NCBI GenBank assembly: GCA_020628815.1
Contig: JAHDEN010000053.1
Location: 1-35,020 of the forward strand
Origin: Chloroflexota bacterium
GTDB taxonomy: Bacteria > Chloroflexota > Anaerolineae > Promineifilales > Promineifilaceae
Direction of reading: 5' to 3'
Length of the DNA: 35,020 nucleotides
The notes under the pieces are model-generated. The model was not told where the DNA came from and searched no databases. It saw only the letters and a list, made by a program, of their open reading frames with translations. Below, one piece after another: positions 17,261-26,206 of this stretch. Within the stretch, counting starts at the first letter, position 1, and every line of letters starts with the position of its first letter. The translations under genes and the position numbers were made by a program.

Positions 17261-18358
17261 ATGTCAAATTCTGATCAAAATAACATCAGCCGACGCCGCT
17301 TTATTACGGCCGTCGGTGCTGCATCTATTGTCTCAGGTGCGGCCGGAGCCCGCCTTGCATCTCGTCAAAATCAAAGTAGTCCAGCCGTTATTTCAGTATC
17401 GCCCGAACCAGAGTTTAACGATGCTCAATTTGACCGCCCCACGGCCGAGCCGATTATCACAAATCCGGCTGAGCTGACTCAGGCGCAAGACAAAGTGGCA
17501 AACTTAACGGCCGAAAACGATCAGCTCCGTGCAGACTATTCAGCCCTTCAGCAAGAGATGGAAACGCTCAAAGCCTCACTGTCTGGGCAAACTGATCAAG
17601 TTACCGAACTTGAAACACAGCTCGCCAGCGCCGTTAAAGGGCGTTCGGCCGCCTTAGGCTTGGTTGCACTTTATGAGCAGCTCGAAGACATCGATATTTC
17701 AGAGACCTTTAAAAGCGGGTTTACAGCGGTAGGTGAAGCGTGGGACGACTTTATCGACGATTTGCCACAAACCAGCATCAAGCTAGAAGAAATCAAAGCG
17801 GTTGTGACTGATTTTGATTCCCAAATTCCATCATTCCAAACCGCACGCGCCTGGCTCAAAACAAGGCTTGAGCTGATGCAGCGTGACAACAATCTGTTGC
17901 AAGAAGTGTTGCAAGCGATCAGCGAACCGGCCGGAACAATTTTAGACATGCTGGCCCGCTGGTTTGATGAGGTTCGCTCATGGCTACCAGCCCGGTTTTT
18001 AGAGACAGCCAACAATGTGATCGACTCATTAATGTCGCTCATGGCAGGCATTCCGCTAACGATTGATGGGACTCAAAGCAACGTCGTAGCGGCGTTAGAC
18101 GGCTGGTTTGCAGACGATGACGATCCGGACAATGCAGCACCAGATACCCCCGTGATTCGCAAGCGGCTGTTTAACCCACTGGCCAATGAGACTTTGCCAC
18201 AAACCATCAGCATGCTGCAAAAAACCCGTATCGCCAAGCAAAAGTATGAAGCAAATTTAGTTTCGCAGGTAACGGATAAATTTGAAAAGAGAAAGGCTGT
18301 GGAAAAATTGATCAGTGAGTTCCGCGAACGAAATGAACTGCAAAAAGCAGAACTCTAG
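17261..18358 (+). CDS. hypothetical Tat-exported coiled-coil protein
   Basis: I do not recognise this 365-residue protein. The N-terminus reads SRRRFITAV (Arg11-Arg13) followed by a short hydrophobic stretch (about 17-30), a plausible Tat signal without a clear cleavage site. Residues about 68-126 are a heptad-rich coiled coil (QAQDKVANLTAENDQLRADY and following). The rest is mostly helical, with an Asp-rich loop (DDDDPDN) near residue 288 and a charged C-terminal helix. This suggests an extracytoplasmic structural or tethering protein. No Shine-Dalgarno sequence is seen. An inverted repeat (CCAGCG 17225-17230, CGCTGG 17237-17242) lies just upstream of the ATG. Confidence 0.7.
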   Translation: MSNSDQNNISRRRFITAVGAASIVSGAAGARLASRQNQSSPAVISVSPEPEFNDAQFDRPTAEPIITNPAELTQAQDKVANLTAENDQLRADYSALQQEMETLKASLSGQTDQVTELETQLASAVKGRSAALGLVALYEQLEDIDISETFKSGFTAVGEAWDDFIDDLPQTSIKLEEIKAVVTDFDSQIPSFQTARAWLKTRLELMQRDNNLLQEVLQAISEPAGTILDMLARWFDEVRSWLPARFLETANNVIDSLMSLMAGIPLTIDGTQSNVVAALDGWFADDDDPDNAAPDTPVIRKRLFNPLANETLPQTISMLQKTRIAKQKYEANLVSQVTDKFEKRKAVEKLISEFRERNELQKAEL

Positions 18359-18633
18359 CCGGATGTCGATCACACGGAGCCTCTACAGCAAGAAAAGTGT
18401 GACATACAAAAAGAGGGGCTTACGACTAATCTTACGGCTGCGTTTGGAATTTGTCCTAATCTAGAAGCTCTAATAACATAGGTTTGAAGTCACAAATTGC
18501 TCAGATTCTTTTTTGAATATAGAACCAAGTAATATCGGGAACTAGAGTAAAGTCTACGCTGGGGATTCTAAACCCAAGGTGTACACAATTACAGAGAACT
18601 TCTACATCTTTTGCCCTATCAGGAGTAACTTTC
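18359..18633. other. non-coding gap before the giant beta-helix gene
   Basis: The gap has no credible gene. It contains an imperfect AGCCTCT...AGAGGGGCT pair near 18380-18421 with a large loop and an AT-rich stretch near 18500-18530 with TATAG. It ends in a good AGGAG (18621-18625) eight bases before the next start. The promoter probably lies here but I cannot place it firmly. Confidence 0.4.
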
Positions 18634-21600
18634 ATGTCACAATTTTCAACAAGTTGGCCCGCACGTATCCAGTATTGGATCCTTTCAATTGGTTTGGTGC
18701 TTTTTATCTATTTAGCCCTAGTCGGATCTAATAGTTTTGCTGCAACGCAACAGCTTAGTTTGGCTCAAACATGTACAGGGTTCCCGATGAGTGCTGGAAC
18801 TGAATCTGAGCTAAACACGGCTATTGGATGTTTTAACACAGCTCCGGCCGGTGAGTATGAAATCAATGTAACGGCCGATCTCACCCTCTCGGCCAATACC
18901 AAAGCGATTAACAATCCTAATGGCGCCAGCCTTATGCTCAATGGAAACAACTTCATAATTGATGGGGATGGGCAAGGGCGAATCATGACGATTCGAGGAG
19001 GTAATACAACCATCTCTCAGCTGGTCATGCAGAATGGCGCTGCTGAAAACGGAGGCGGTGTTCTTGTTGGCTCAACAGCTGTTGTAACCCTTACTCAATC
19101 AACCGTTATTAGCAACTCAGCAGATCTTGGCGGTGGCGTTTACAACAACGGCACCTTGATAATTAATGATAGTGACATTTCGGAGAATACAAGCAACCTG
19201 CGTGGGGGTGGCATTTACAATAATGATTATAATGAAGTAATCATTAGCGACAGCACCATCTCTGACAATGCTTCTCAAGGTGCCGGGGGCGGACTATTCA
19301 ATGCCCCCCTGAGCGTTGTAATGCTCAAGAATAGCTTTGTGTTTGGGAACTCAGCAGCATCGGGGAGCGGAGGTGGTATTCATAACAGTAGTCGATCTAA
19401 CGATAGATTTAGAGGGGGCGATTTGTCGATTGATCAAACAAGCATTTTTAACAACTCAGCGGCAAACTTTGGCGGTGGGGTTTTTAGCAGTATCGACAGC
19501 TTGCTATCAGTTACCAACAGTCAAATCTATAACAATACTGCTGACATCCATGGTGGAGGGATTTACCTCAATCAGCTTAGGAACACGATCAGTAATAGCG
19601 ACATCTACAACAATTCTGCATCTGAGAATGGGGGCGGACTTTACATTAGCTTTTCTTATGAAACAACAATCGACAATAGCAACATCTATGGCAATTCAGC
19701 CGCTTTTGGCGGTGGGGTTTACAATATTTTCGCCAGTAGCCTAGTGATCAATGATAGTAGTATCTATGACAATGTTGCAGAGCAAGATGGAGGCGGGGTT
19801 AACAACCAAAGCACAGTGTTCATCAATGGCAGTACCATCTTCAGCAATTCGGCCGGTAATCAGGGAGGAGGTCTTCATAACGATCGTCAAGCAGCGGTCA
19901 AAAACAGCACATTCTCCGATAATACGGCTCTCGCAGGGGGAGGGATTGCCAGTTCCCATTTAGCGTTGGTAAGCAATAGCACCATCTTCGAAAATTCTGG
20001 AGGGGGTGTCATCGGAACAACGACACTAACCAACAGCATTATCGCAAATAGCACCAATGGAGATGATTGTTCCGCTACAGTTTCGGCCGATAGCGCAAAT
20101 CTCGATAGTGATGGCTCTTGCGATGGTGCGGTTCAATCGACCAATATCAATCTGGGTCTACTACAGGATAACGGTGGCCCAACCTTAACACATGCACTGC
20201 CAGAAGGGAGTGATGCGGTTGATGCCGCCACATTTGATTCGGAAATCACGACCGACCAGCGAGGAGTCGTCCGGCCGCAAGGCTCTGCACCTGATATTGG
20301 AGCATATGAGCTTGAGGCGGAATTTGCATGCCCAACATTCCCGATTACGGTCAATTCAGAAATAGTTTTGAATATTGCGATCAGTTGCTATAACGAGGCT
20401 CCGGCCGGTGAATATACGATTGACATACAAGCAGATGTTTTGCTCACAGCCAACACGGTCCCAATTGAAAATAGTACGGCTGCTAGCCTAACGATCAACG
20501 GCAACAACCACACCATCGACGGGAGCGGGAATGGCCGTGTCTTGAATATCCAAGACAGCGATGTGACCGTTTCCGATCTCACCATTAAATCTGGGGTAGC
20601 AGACGCAATCCCGTGTTCGTTTGATACCGGCCGGTGCGGGGGCGGTGTTTTTATTGGCTCTTCCGCAACTGTGACACTCTCACTTGCCACACTTATCGAC
20701 AACAGCGCAGAACGTGGGGGTGGCATTTATGCTAAGGATGGTAGCGTAACAGTGATCAGCGACAGCACAATCTCAGGAAATTCGGCCGATGAAGGTGGTG
20801 GTATCGCCAACTTTGGTTTGGGCAAGATGACAATCATCGACAGTACCATCTCAAACAACACGGCTCAAATTAATGGTGGTGGTATAAGCAACAGCTCTGG
20901 CGGAACGATGGCGGTTAGCCGAAGCACTATGAATGAAAATAGTGCTTTGAATGATGAGGGGACAGGTTTTGGTGGCGGTGTCGCAAATACAGCGAGTGAT
21001 CTAACCATTCGTGAAAGTACAATCGTCGGGAATCAGGCTGATGGTGGTGCGGGGAGTTTCAATTCAGGGTCTGGCTTAATGGTAATCGAAAATAGCACAT
21101 TGACAGAAAACAGTGCACCGTTTGGCAGCACCCTGCTCAACTTCGATGGATCTATGATAACGATCCGTAGCAGCACGATTGCAGGGAATCGGACAGATGA
21201 AGGTGAGGTGCGTGCTATCTATAACTTTAGTGGGAACGCTGTGACGCTCATCAATACGCTGGTTGCAGATAACTGCACCGGCGTCAGCGCAAATGGAAAT
21301 AACATTGATACAGACGGAAGCTGCGGCAATGCAACCACAAAATCATTAGCTGAGATTAATTTGGGGTCGTTAAAAGATAACGGAGGCGCAACTGAAACAA
21401 TGGCTCTGCTTTCAGGTAGTGCAGCGGTTGACGCAGCAGCACTCGACCCGAATATCGCCTTTGATCAACGGGGGGCTTCCCGGCCGCAAGGTGCTGCACC
21501 TGACGTTGGGGCGTACGAAACGACTTGTGCCTCGTTCCCTGTTAATGTCAGCAACGAGACGGAACTGAACCAGGCGATCGACTGTTTTAACATCGAAGAG

Positions 21601-23313
21601 TCTGGCGATTTTGAGATCCGTCTCACTGCGAATATCTTGTTGACAGCCAGCACCAATCCAATTAACAACGGCACGGCCGCAGAACTGATCATCGTCGGCA
21701 ATAACCTCACAGTGGATGGAGACGAAAAAGGACGCATTTTCAACGTCCAAGACGGTAATGTAACCATCTCAGAGCTTACGATTCAACGAGGACAAGAGGA
21801 AAATGGTGGCGGTGTTTTTGTTAACTCGCTAGCCGATGTTACCTTTATACGTGCCAAACTCATCAACAACTCGGCGTCTAATAATGGTGCTGCCATCTTT
21901 AGCAGGGGAATGATCACCATTGACCAGAGTACGATAGCTGAAAATGAAGCCAGGAATGGAGGAGGCGTATATAACGAAACGAACGGTAATGCTCTAATTC
22001 GCAATAGCACATTTTATGGCAATGTCGCATCGGTTGGATTCGGTGGTGGTATCTATAATGCTGGTGGTGATGCGGAAATTAGCAATAGCACGATCTCTGG
22101 CAATTTTGCCGAAAATGATGGCGGTGGAGTTTATAACAGCAGCAATTTCTTTGTTATGACCAATAGCACTGTTGTCGAAAATATTGCTGATTATTCGATC
22201 GGTGGGCTTGGCGACGATAGAGAAAGCTTGAAGTCTATTTCCAACAGTATTGTTGCAAACAATACAAATGGCCCAGGGTGTACAAATGAAGTTATTGGGG
22301 ACTGCGCAGGAAGGTTTGAGAGACCCAATCTAATGCTGGGGCCGCTGCAGAATAATGGTGGGCCGACGCTAACCCACGCGCTGCTCCCAGGAAGCTCTGC
22401 GATTGATGCCGGTAACAACGCCATCTGTGCGGCCGACCCTATTAACAATCTCGATCAACGAGGGGTTATTCGCCCTCAAGGGGCTGCTTGCGACTTAGGT
22501 GCATTTGAATTTTCCGAAGACGGTCAACCCAACACGGCCGAGATTACGATTGTGGTCGATACAACACCGTTTACCAATCGGACCAACTTTCAATTCTTTG
22601 GAGATTTAGGCGTTTTCCGCTTGGACAATGCTGGTGGTGATGACGGTGACCCATATACCAATAGTCAAACTTTTGAGGTCCCCTCAGGCACATACAAAGT
22701 CACTGAACAAGAGTTTAGCCGTTGGAACCTTTTAGACCTCACCTGTAACACCGACAATGTGGTAATAGAGCTCGACAAGATGCGAATGTCGTTGACGGTG
22801 AATGCTGGCGACAGTGTAACTTGTACATTCCTCAATGAGCGGGCCGCATTTATCAATGCACGAAAGGTCGACGATCAAAATGGCAACAGCAATTACAACA
22901 CCGGCGAACCATTTCTACCAGGATGGACGATTGAGGTTTACGACAGCAACAGGACACTCGTTGATAGTCAAGCCACGAATAGAGAGGGGCGTGTCTCATT
23001 TAAGGTTTTGGCCGGAGATTATACCGTTTGTGAAGTTGAACAGGATTATTGGACAGCGACCCGGCCGGTTATACATCCGACATTTAATCAACCTTGTTAC
23101 GAGGTGTCGGTTGCTCCACGCCAAGTTGGCTGGATGCGCTTTTTCAATACCCAACAGCCACCGGCCGGTCGAACATTATTTGTAGAAGATACAAACGATG
23201 TGATGTACACATGGTTACCAGAGTCGAATGATATAGATCCCGGTTCAAAGCCAGCGATGCTTGACCCATTTGATGCCGTCTACAGAATTTACCTGCCGTA
23301 TATCGGCCGATAA
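18634..23313 (+). CDS. giant secreted right-handed beta-helix protein, three tandem modules
   Basis: A 1559-residue secreted protein with an N-terminal Sec signal (residues about 12-46). Three homologous modules follow, at about 45-562, 565-962 and 965-1294. Each opens with C-x-x-FP...E-LN-AI-C and a TINGNNHTIDG-like cap, runs through many beta-helix rungs containing GGG(I/V)YN, NSA and DSTI, and closes with DQRGxxRPQGxAPDIGAYE. That closing segment is typical of choice-of-anchor Q / polymorphic outer-membrane-like repeats. Two prealbumin-like (SdrD/Cna-B-type) domains follow (about 1300-1400 and 1410-1510), the second with KVDDQNGN. The protein ends in IYLPYIGR. A role in adhesion or as a surface structural protein is inferred. 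Start is supported by AGGAG eight bases upstream. Confidence 0.9.
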   Translation: MSQFSTSWPARIQYWILSIGLVLFIYLALVGSNSFAATQQLSLAQTCTGFPMSAGTESELNTAIGCFNTAPAGEYEINVTADLTLSANTKAINNPNGASLMLNGNNFIIDGDGQGRIMTIRGGNTTISQLVMQNGAAENGGGVLVGSTAVVTLTQSTVISNSADLGGGVYNNGTLIINDSDISENTSNLRGGGIYNNDYNEVIISDSTISDNASQGAGGGLFNAPLSVVMLKNSFVFGNSAASGSGGGIHNSSRSNDRFRGGDLSIDQTSIFNNSAANFGGGVFSSIDSLLSVTNSQIYNNTADIHGGGIYLNQLRNTISNSDIYNNSASENGGGLYISFSYETTIDNSNIYGNSAAFGGGVYNIFASSLVINDSSIYDNVAEQDGGGVNNQSTVFINGSTIFSNSAGNQGGGLHNDRQAAVKNSTFSDNTALAGGGIASSHLALVSNSTIFENSGGGVIGTTTLTNSIIANSTNGDDCSATVSADSANLDSDGSCDGAVQSTNINLGLLQDNGGPTLTHALPEGSDAVDAATFDSEITTDQRGVVRPQGSAPDIGAYELEAEFACPTFPITVNSEIVLNIAISCYNEAPAGEYTIDIQADVLLTANTVPIENSTAASLTINGNNHTIDGSGNGRVLNIQDSDVTVSDLTIKSGVADAIPCSFDTGRCGGGVFIGSSATVTLSLATLIDNSAERGGGIYAKDGSVTVISDSTISGNSADEGGGIANFGLGKMTIIDSTISNNTAQINGGGISNSSGGTMAVSRSTMNENSALNDEGTGFGGGVANTASDLTIRESTIVGNQADGGAGSFNSGSGLMVIENSTLTENSAPFGSTLLNFDGSMITIRSSTIAGNRTDEGEVRAIYNFSGNAVTLINTLVADNCTGVSANGNNIDTDGSCGNATTKSLAEINLGSLKDNGGATETMALLSGSAAVDAAALDPNIAFDQRGASRPQGAAPDVGAYETTCASFPVNVSNETELNQAIDCFNIEESGDFEIRLTANILLTASTNPINNGTAAELIIVGNNLTVDGDEKGRIFNVQDGNVTISELTIQRGQEENGGGVFVNSLADVTFIRAKLINNSASNNGAAIFSRGMITIDQSTIAENEARNGGGVYNETNGNALIRNSTFYGNVASVGFGGGIYNAGGDAEISNSTISGNFAENDGGGVYNSSNFFVMTNSTVVENIADYSIGGLGDDRESLKSISNSIVANNTNGPGCTNEVIGDCAGRFERPNLMLGPLQNNGGPTLTHALLPGSSAIDAGNNAICAADPINNLDQRGVIRPQGAACDLGAFEFSEDGQPNTAEITIVVDTTPFTNRTNFQFFGDLGVFRLDNAGGDDGDPYTNSQTFEVPSGTYKVTEQEFSRWNLLDLTCNTDNVVIELDKMRMSLTVNAGDSVTCTFLNERAAFINARKVDDQNGNSNYNTGEPFLPGWTIEVYDSNRTLVDSQATNREGRVSFKVLAGDYTVCEVEQDYWTATRPVIHPTFNQPCYEVSVAPRQVGWMRFFNTQQPPAGRTLFVEDTNDVMYTWLPESNDIDPGSKPAMLDPFDAVYRIYLPYIGR

Positions 23314-23336
23314 GCGAATAAGTTTAAAAGGCTCTG

Positions 23337-23374
23337 GCTAAGACTAGATCGACAAACAAAGGTCTAGTCTTAGC
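23337..23374 (+). terminator. 12-14 bp perfect hairpin after the beta-helix gene
   Basis: GCTAAGACTAGA (23337-23348) pairs perfectly with TCTAGTCTTAGC (23363-23374). One G-T and one C-G pair extend the stem, leaving a ten-base loop. It starts 24 bases after the stop codon. There is no T-tract on the plus side, so it may be a processing or stabilising stem or a factor-assisted terminator. On the minus side a TTTT follows six bases beyond the stem, so it could also stop transcripts leaving the PP2C gene. Confidence 0.55.
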
Positions 23375-23588
23375 GGGCAGATAATTGAAGACAAGAAATA
23401 ATCTAATCGATTTTGACAAGTAAAAAGCCGTCGACAAGCTGGCTCCCTCTCGGTAAAAAGCTGATTTCGGCCGCACGATGATTGATCTTTGGAAGTCGTT
23501 TCTTTCCGGGAATAGATAATAGACTACGGCCAATTGGCAATTGAAAATTATGCGAAAGAATTAGTAGTCTTATACTTGATAGGGGGAA
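23375..23588. other. non-coding gap with a CAATTGGCAATTG repeat unit
   Basis: I see no credible gene here. At 23531-23543 the sequence CAATTGGCAATTG matches the core of the repeat captured inside menD. The rest shows no ribosome-binding site, start or strong structure. Confidence 0.4.
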
Positions 23589-24863
23589 CTACAGTCGGCC
23601 GATCACCATCAAAATGATGGACAGCAAAACAGCCACAAACAATAGGCCAAGCACTAAACGCATCATCCAGCGGTAAATCGGGGCGCCGGTGCTAATGTGA
23701 GTTTCGTTGGGATGATGCCCATTCTGCTTATCGTTCAGCGTATCAACCGAAATCGGTTTTGGCTTGGCCATTTGCGGAGCAACACCATTACGGGTGGGTC
23801 GGGACTGTGCTTGCATTTTAACCGTTGCTCCAAAATTATTAGCCTCGTTCATGCGATTAGGTGGCAACATGTCTTGAGTAACTTTGGGCATCGAGCGAAT
23901 CGTGACGGGGGCAACAGAGTTGCTTTTAATTGACTCCCCCACTAAGGTGATATTCTCTGGCTCTGGCCCAGTATATTTCCTTCGAATCGTCTCTAACGTG
24001 GGGGGAGGGATCGGCATCATCCGGTTGGGCTTAAAGCTTTTAGCAGGTTTAAACAGGATCACCGAGATGTTGTCTCGGCCGCCAGCCTCGTTCGCTTTGT
24101 CAATCAGCTCAACAACTACGTCTGATACTTCAGCTTCTTCCTGCTCGATCGATAGTTTTATGTCGTAATCGCTGATCATGTCAGACAAGCCATCTGAACA
24201 AACTAAAATCGCATCATTTTTACGCAACGGCATCCCTTGCCAAAAGTGCAGTCCCTCGGCCGAAATCATCACATGATCAACTTCCACCGATTGCATCGTT
24301 CCCAAAGACCGGCGAATAATATTGCGGTTGGGGTGGCTACGGGCTTCTTCGACACTAATAATCCCCGCCTGCAACGCCTCTTGAACCCAGCTATGATCAT
24401 TGGTCAACTGATAAAGTGTTCCATCTCGAAATAGATAAATTCGACTATCACCGATATGGGTTGTGAAAAGCAGCCCTTCTAAAATGACAACAACTGCAAT
24501 TGTCGTCGCCATCCCTTTTAGTTCAGAATGTTCTTCGGCTTCATCAAGTACGGCACGGTTAGCAAGTGTGACAGCTTTTTCAAAATGGTCCCCCACATCT
24601 TCAATCGTGATCGAGTCGATCGCTTCAAAATAAGCTAGGATTGAATCGGTTGCGACTTGACTGGCTTTCTCCCCGGCCGTTTGCCCCCCCACACCGTCAG
24701 CAACAACTCCAAGGTGCAAAATTTCAGGCTGCTCACCATCTCCCCCTCCGGTATCATAAGCGGCAAACGCAACGAAATCTTCGTTGTTTTTGCCTACCAT
24801 ACCGGCGTGGGTACCGTAGCTAACCATAAAATCTGAAACTGCATTGTTGCTGAGTTGTTTCAT
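23589..24863 (-). CDS. PP2C-family Ser/Thr phosphatase with C-terminal membrane anchor
   Basis: A 424-residue protein phosphatase of the PP2C/Stp1 type. Metal-binding motifs are NNEDF (Glu28-Asp29), VADGVGG (55-60), HIGDSRIY (136-143), CSDGLSD (222-228) and GGRDNIS (261-267). A low-complexity linker of about 120 residues leads to one C-terminal transmembrane helix (about 398-424, MRLVLGLLFVAVLLSIILMVIGRL). That places the catalytic domain in the cytoplasm as a tail-anchored enzyme. The expected partner is a PASTA or other Hanks-type kinase, but none is in this window. The start is supported by GAAGG upstream. The promoter has TATAAT (minus strand, 24915-24920) exactly 17 bases from AACCTT within the shared ten-base element. 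Confidence 0.93.
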   Translation of the reverse strand: MKQLSNNAVSDFMVSYGTHAGMVGKNNEDFVAFAAYDTGGGDGEQPEILHLGVVADGVGGQTAGEKASQVATDSILAYFEAIDSITIEDVGDHFEKAVTLANRAVLDEAEEHSELKGMATTIAVVVILEGLLFTTHIGDSRIYLFRDGTLYQLTNDHSWVQEALQAGIISVEEARSHPNRNIIRRSLGTMQSVEVDHVMISAEGLHFWQGMPLRKNDAILVCSDGLSDMISDYDIKLSIEQEEAEVSDVVVELIDKANEAGGRDNISVILFKPAKSFKPNRMMPIPPPTLETIRRKYTGPEPENITLVGESIKSNSVAPVTIRSMPKVTQDMLPPNRMNEANNFGATVKMQAQSRPTRNGVAPQMAKPKPISVDTLNDKQNGHHPNETHISTGAPIYRWMMRLVLGLLFVAVLLSIILMVIGRL

Positions 24864-24914
24864 ATTTTTGGAACCTTCTAATAAATCCCTTCTTTAGTCT
24901 ACTTTTCCTTTTCA

Positions 24915-24946
24915 ATTATAGCTAGAAAAATGCCGTAAAGGTTGAG
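24915..24946 (-). promoter_or_regulatory. PP2C promoter with shared 10-mer at the -35 position
   Basis: On the minus strand, CTCAACCTTT (24937-24946) is followed, after exactly 17 bases measured from AACCTT, by a perfect TATAAT (24915-24920). Transcription would start near 24908, giving a leader of about 45 bases. The -35 AACCTT does not resemble TTGACA, so the ten-mer may be an alternative-sigma or activator site. Confidence 0.5.
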
Positions 24947-25353
24947 ATAAATTTTGAACTGGCGAATTGAGAAACGACCAACGCTCTTACGTACAGAAAC
25001 ATCTATTCTACAAGCGTAAATCAAAGAAGACTACTATTGCTATTTATATTATTTTTATTTCAGAATATTGAGTAGCATTGACCTTAAAAAAGGTAATAGG
25101 CACGACTTTTTTTCATCCAATTAGCGGTGTGATTCAACAATATAGCAAGATATGATAGTCTATTACCATCCAAAAAAAATAATCTAGAAGACACTTTCGG
25201 CTTTTTTATGTGCATTTCGGCTACCTATAAGCATTGAAAGCTATCGTATTTCAGGGGACCCGATCCTAAATCCTTTAATTTGTAGAAATTGGTTTAAATC
25301 CTAAAAATCCATGAGGGTTTTTTCTAGTTTACCGATTCCCGTTCTTTCTGACG
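24947..25353. other. AT-rich non-coding region
   Basis: About 400 bases are strikingly AT-rich, with no CGGCCG motif, no credible gene and no tRNA fold that I can find. ACCTT-AAAA-AAGGT near 25081-25094 and AAAAATCC-ATGA-GGGTTTTTT (25303-25323) are short hairpins. The second is followed by T residues and could be a weak terminator or attenuator ahead of gmk. Confidence 0.4.
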
Positions 25354-25382
25354 TATAATTGTGTGATGGAATCTGACGAGGA
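25354..25382 (+). promoter_or_regulatory. gmk -10 box and ribosome-binding site
   Basis: A perfect TATAAT (25354-25359) predicts transcription starting near 25366. GAGGA (25378-25382) then lies ten bases before the ATG at 25393. Together they favour that start over the GTG/ATG pair at 25363/25366, which would require a leaderless message. No good -35 is visible. Confidence 0.5.
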
Positions 25383-25392
25383 CTTTTTTGAT

Positions 25393-26043
25393 ATGAACGC
25401 TACTTATCAGCAAGCAAACCCAACTGTCGAAATGAACCCCTATAACCCAAGAGAATTTCCCGTTCTCATCGTAATATCTGGCCCGTCCGGCGTCGGTAAA
25501 GACACGGTTGTGCGTGAAATTCTTCAGAAACGGGAAGATTTCCACTTTGTTGTGACTGCAACCGACCGCCCAGCACGTGTTGATGAAGTAGATGGGGTTG
25601 ATTACTTTTTCCTGACAACTGAAAAATTTGAAGAGATGATCGAAGAGGGTGAGTTTCTAGAACATGCCGTTGTGCATGATTGCTACAAGGGGGTGCCAAA
25701 GTGGCAAATTCGCGAAGCGCTAAATAGTGATCAAGATGTAATCATGCGCGTTGACCCTCAGGGCGCCGCAACATTAAAAGCAATAATCCCAGAAGCGACG
25801 TTTATCTTTTTGCTAGCTGAATCAGAGTATGAGCTTTCTGAACGATTAAAAGCACGTAACAGTGAAACGGCCGAATCTTTTGAATTGCGCATGGCCATCA
25901 CCAGACAAGAGCTAACCCGAATTCATGAATTTGATTATTGTGTGGTTAATCGATCCGGCCGAGTAGAAGAAACGGCCGAGCAGATTTTGGCCATTGTGAC
26001 AGCTGAACGATGCCGCGTTAATCGCCCCCCGATCATATTATAA
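25393..26043 (+). CDS. gmk: guanylate kinase (divergent)
   Basis: A 216-residue P-loop kinase phosphorylating GMP (and dGMP) to the diphosphate. The Walker A GPSGVGKDT covers residues 30-38. DGVDYFF, GEFLEHAVVH and the DPQGAATLK segment (family IDVQGA) follow, then a lid region RLKARNSET and the C-terminal FDYCVVN. It departs from the usual pattern: GKG is GKD, TTRxPR is TDRPAR and the GMP-contact YGTP segment reads CYKGVP. It may therefore be a divergent Gmk or a Gmk-like paralogue. The start follows the promoter and GAGGA described upstream, and the coding region ends before a strong terminator. Confidence 0.8.
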   Translation: MNATYQQANPTVEMNPYNPREFPVLIVISGPSGVGKDTVVREILQKREDFHFVVTATDRPARVDEVDGVDYFFLTTEKFEEMIEEGEFLEHAVVHDCYKGVPKWQIREALNSDQDVIMRVDPQGAATLKAIIPEATFIFLLAESEYELSERLKARNSETAESFELRMAITRQELTRIHEFDYCVVNRSGRVEETAEQILAIVTAERCRVNRPPIIL

Positions 26044-26091
26044 ACGTCAGTGCTCATGGATTTTTCCAAGACAAAAGACTAAGCTACGACG

Positions 26092-26121
26092 AAAAGCACA
26101 ATCAAAAATTGTGCTTTTTTT
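26092..26121 (+). terminator. intrinsic terminator after gmk
   Basis: AAAAGCACAAT (26092-26102) pairs perfectly with ATTGTGCTTTT (26108-26118) around a CAAAA loop, and a run of seven T residues follows the GC part of the stem. This is a textbook factor-independent terminator, 49 bases past the gmk stop. Confidence 0.88.
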
Positions 26122-26206
26122 ATTTGGCACAAACACATGATTTAAAGATTAGGCTTTCAGGGCTAAGCATCCTCAAAAAATCTTTAGGCAAACATAGGAC
26201 GATAGA

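Noticed and set aside
18768-22515. Rearrangement or assembly duplication in the beta-helix gene
   Set aside because: The modules have diverged at DNA level and differ in length, so this is old internal duplication.
23324-23533. Possible 69-residue minus-strand gene after the beta-helix gene
   Set aside because: It overlaps the 23337-23374 hairpin and a repeat unit, has no ribosome-binding site and no recognisable composition.
24864-25353. Possible tRNA or small RNA in the AT-rich gap
   Set aside because: No cloverleaf, CCA end or conserved TTC-loop pattern could be found; only short A/T hairpins are visible.
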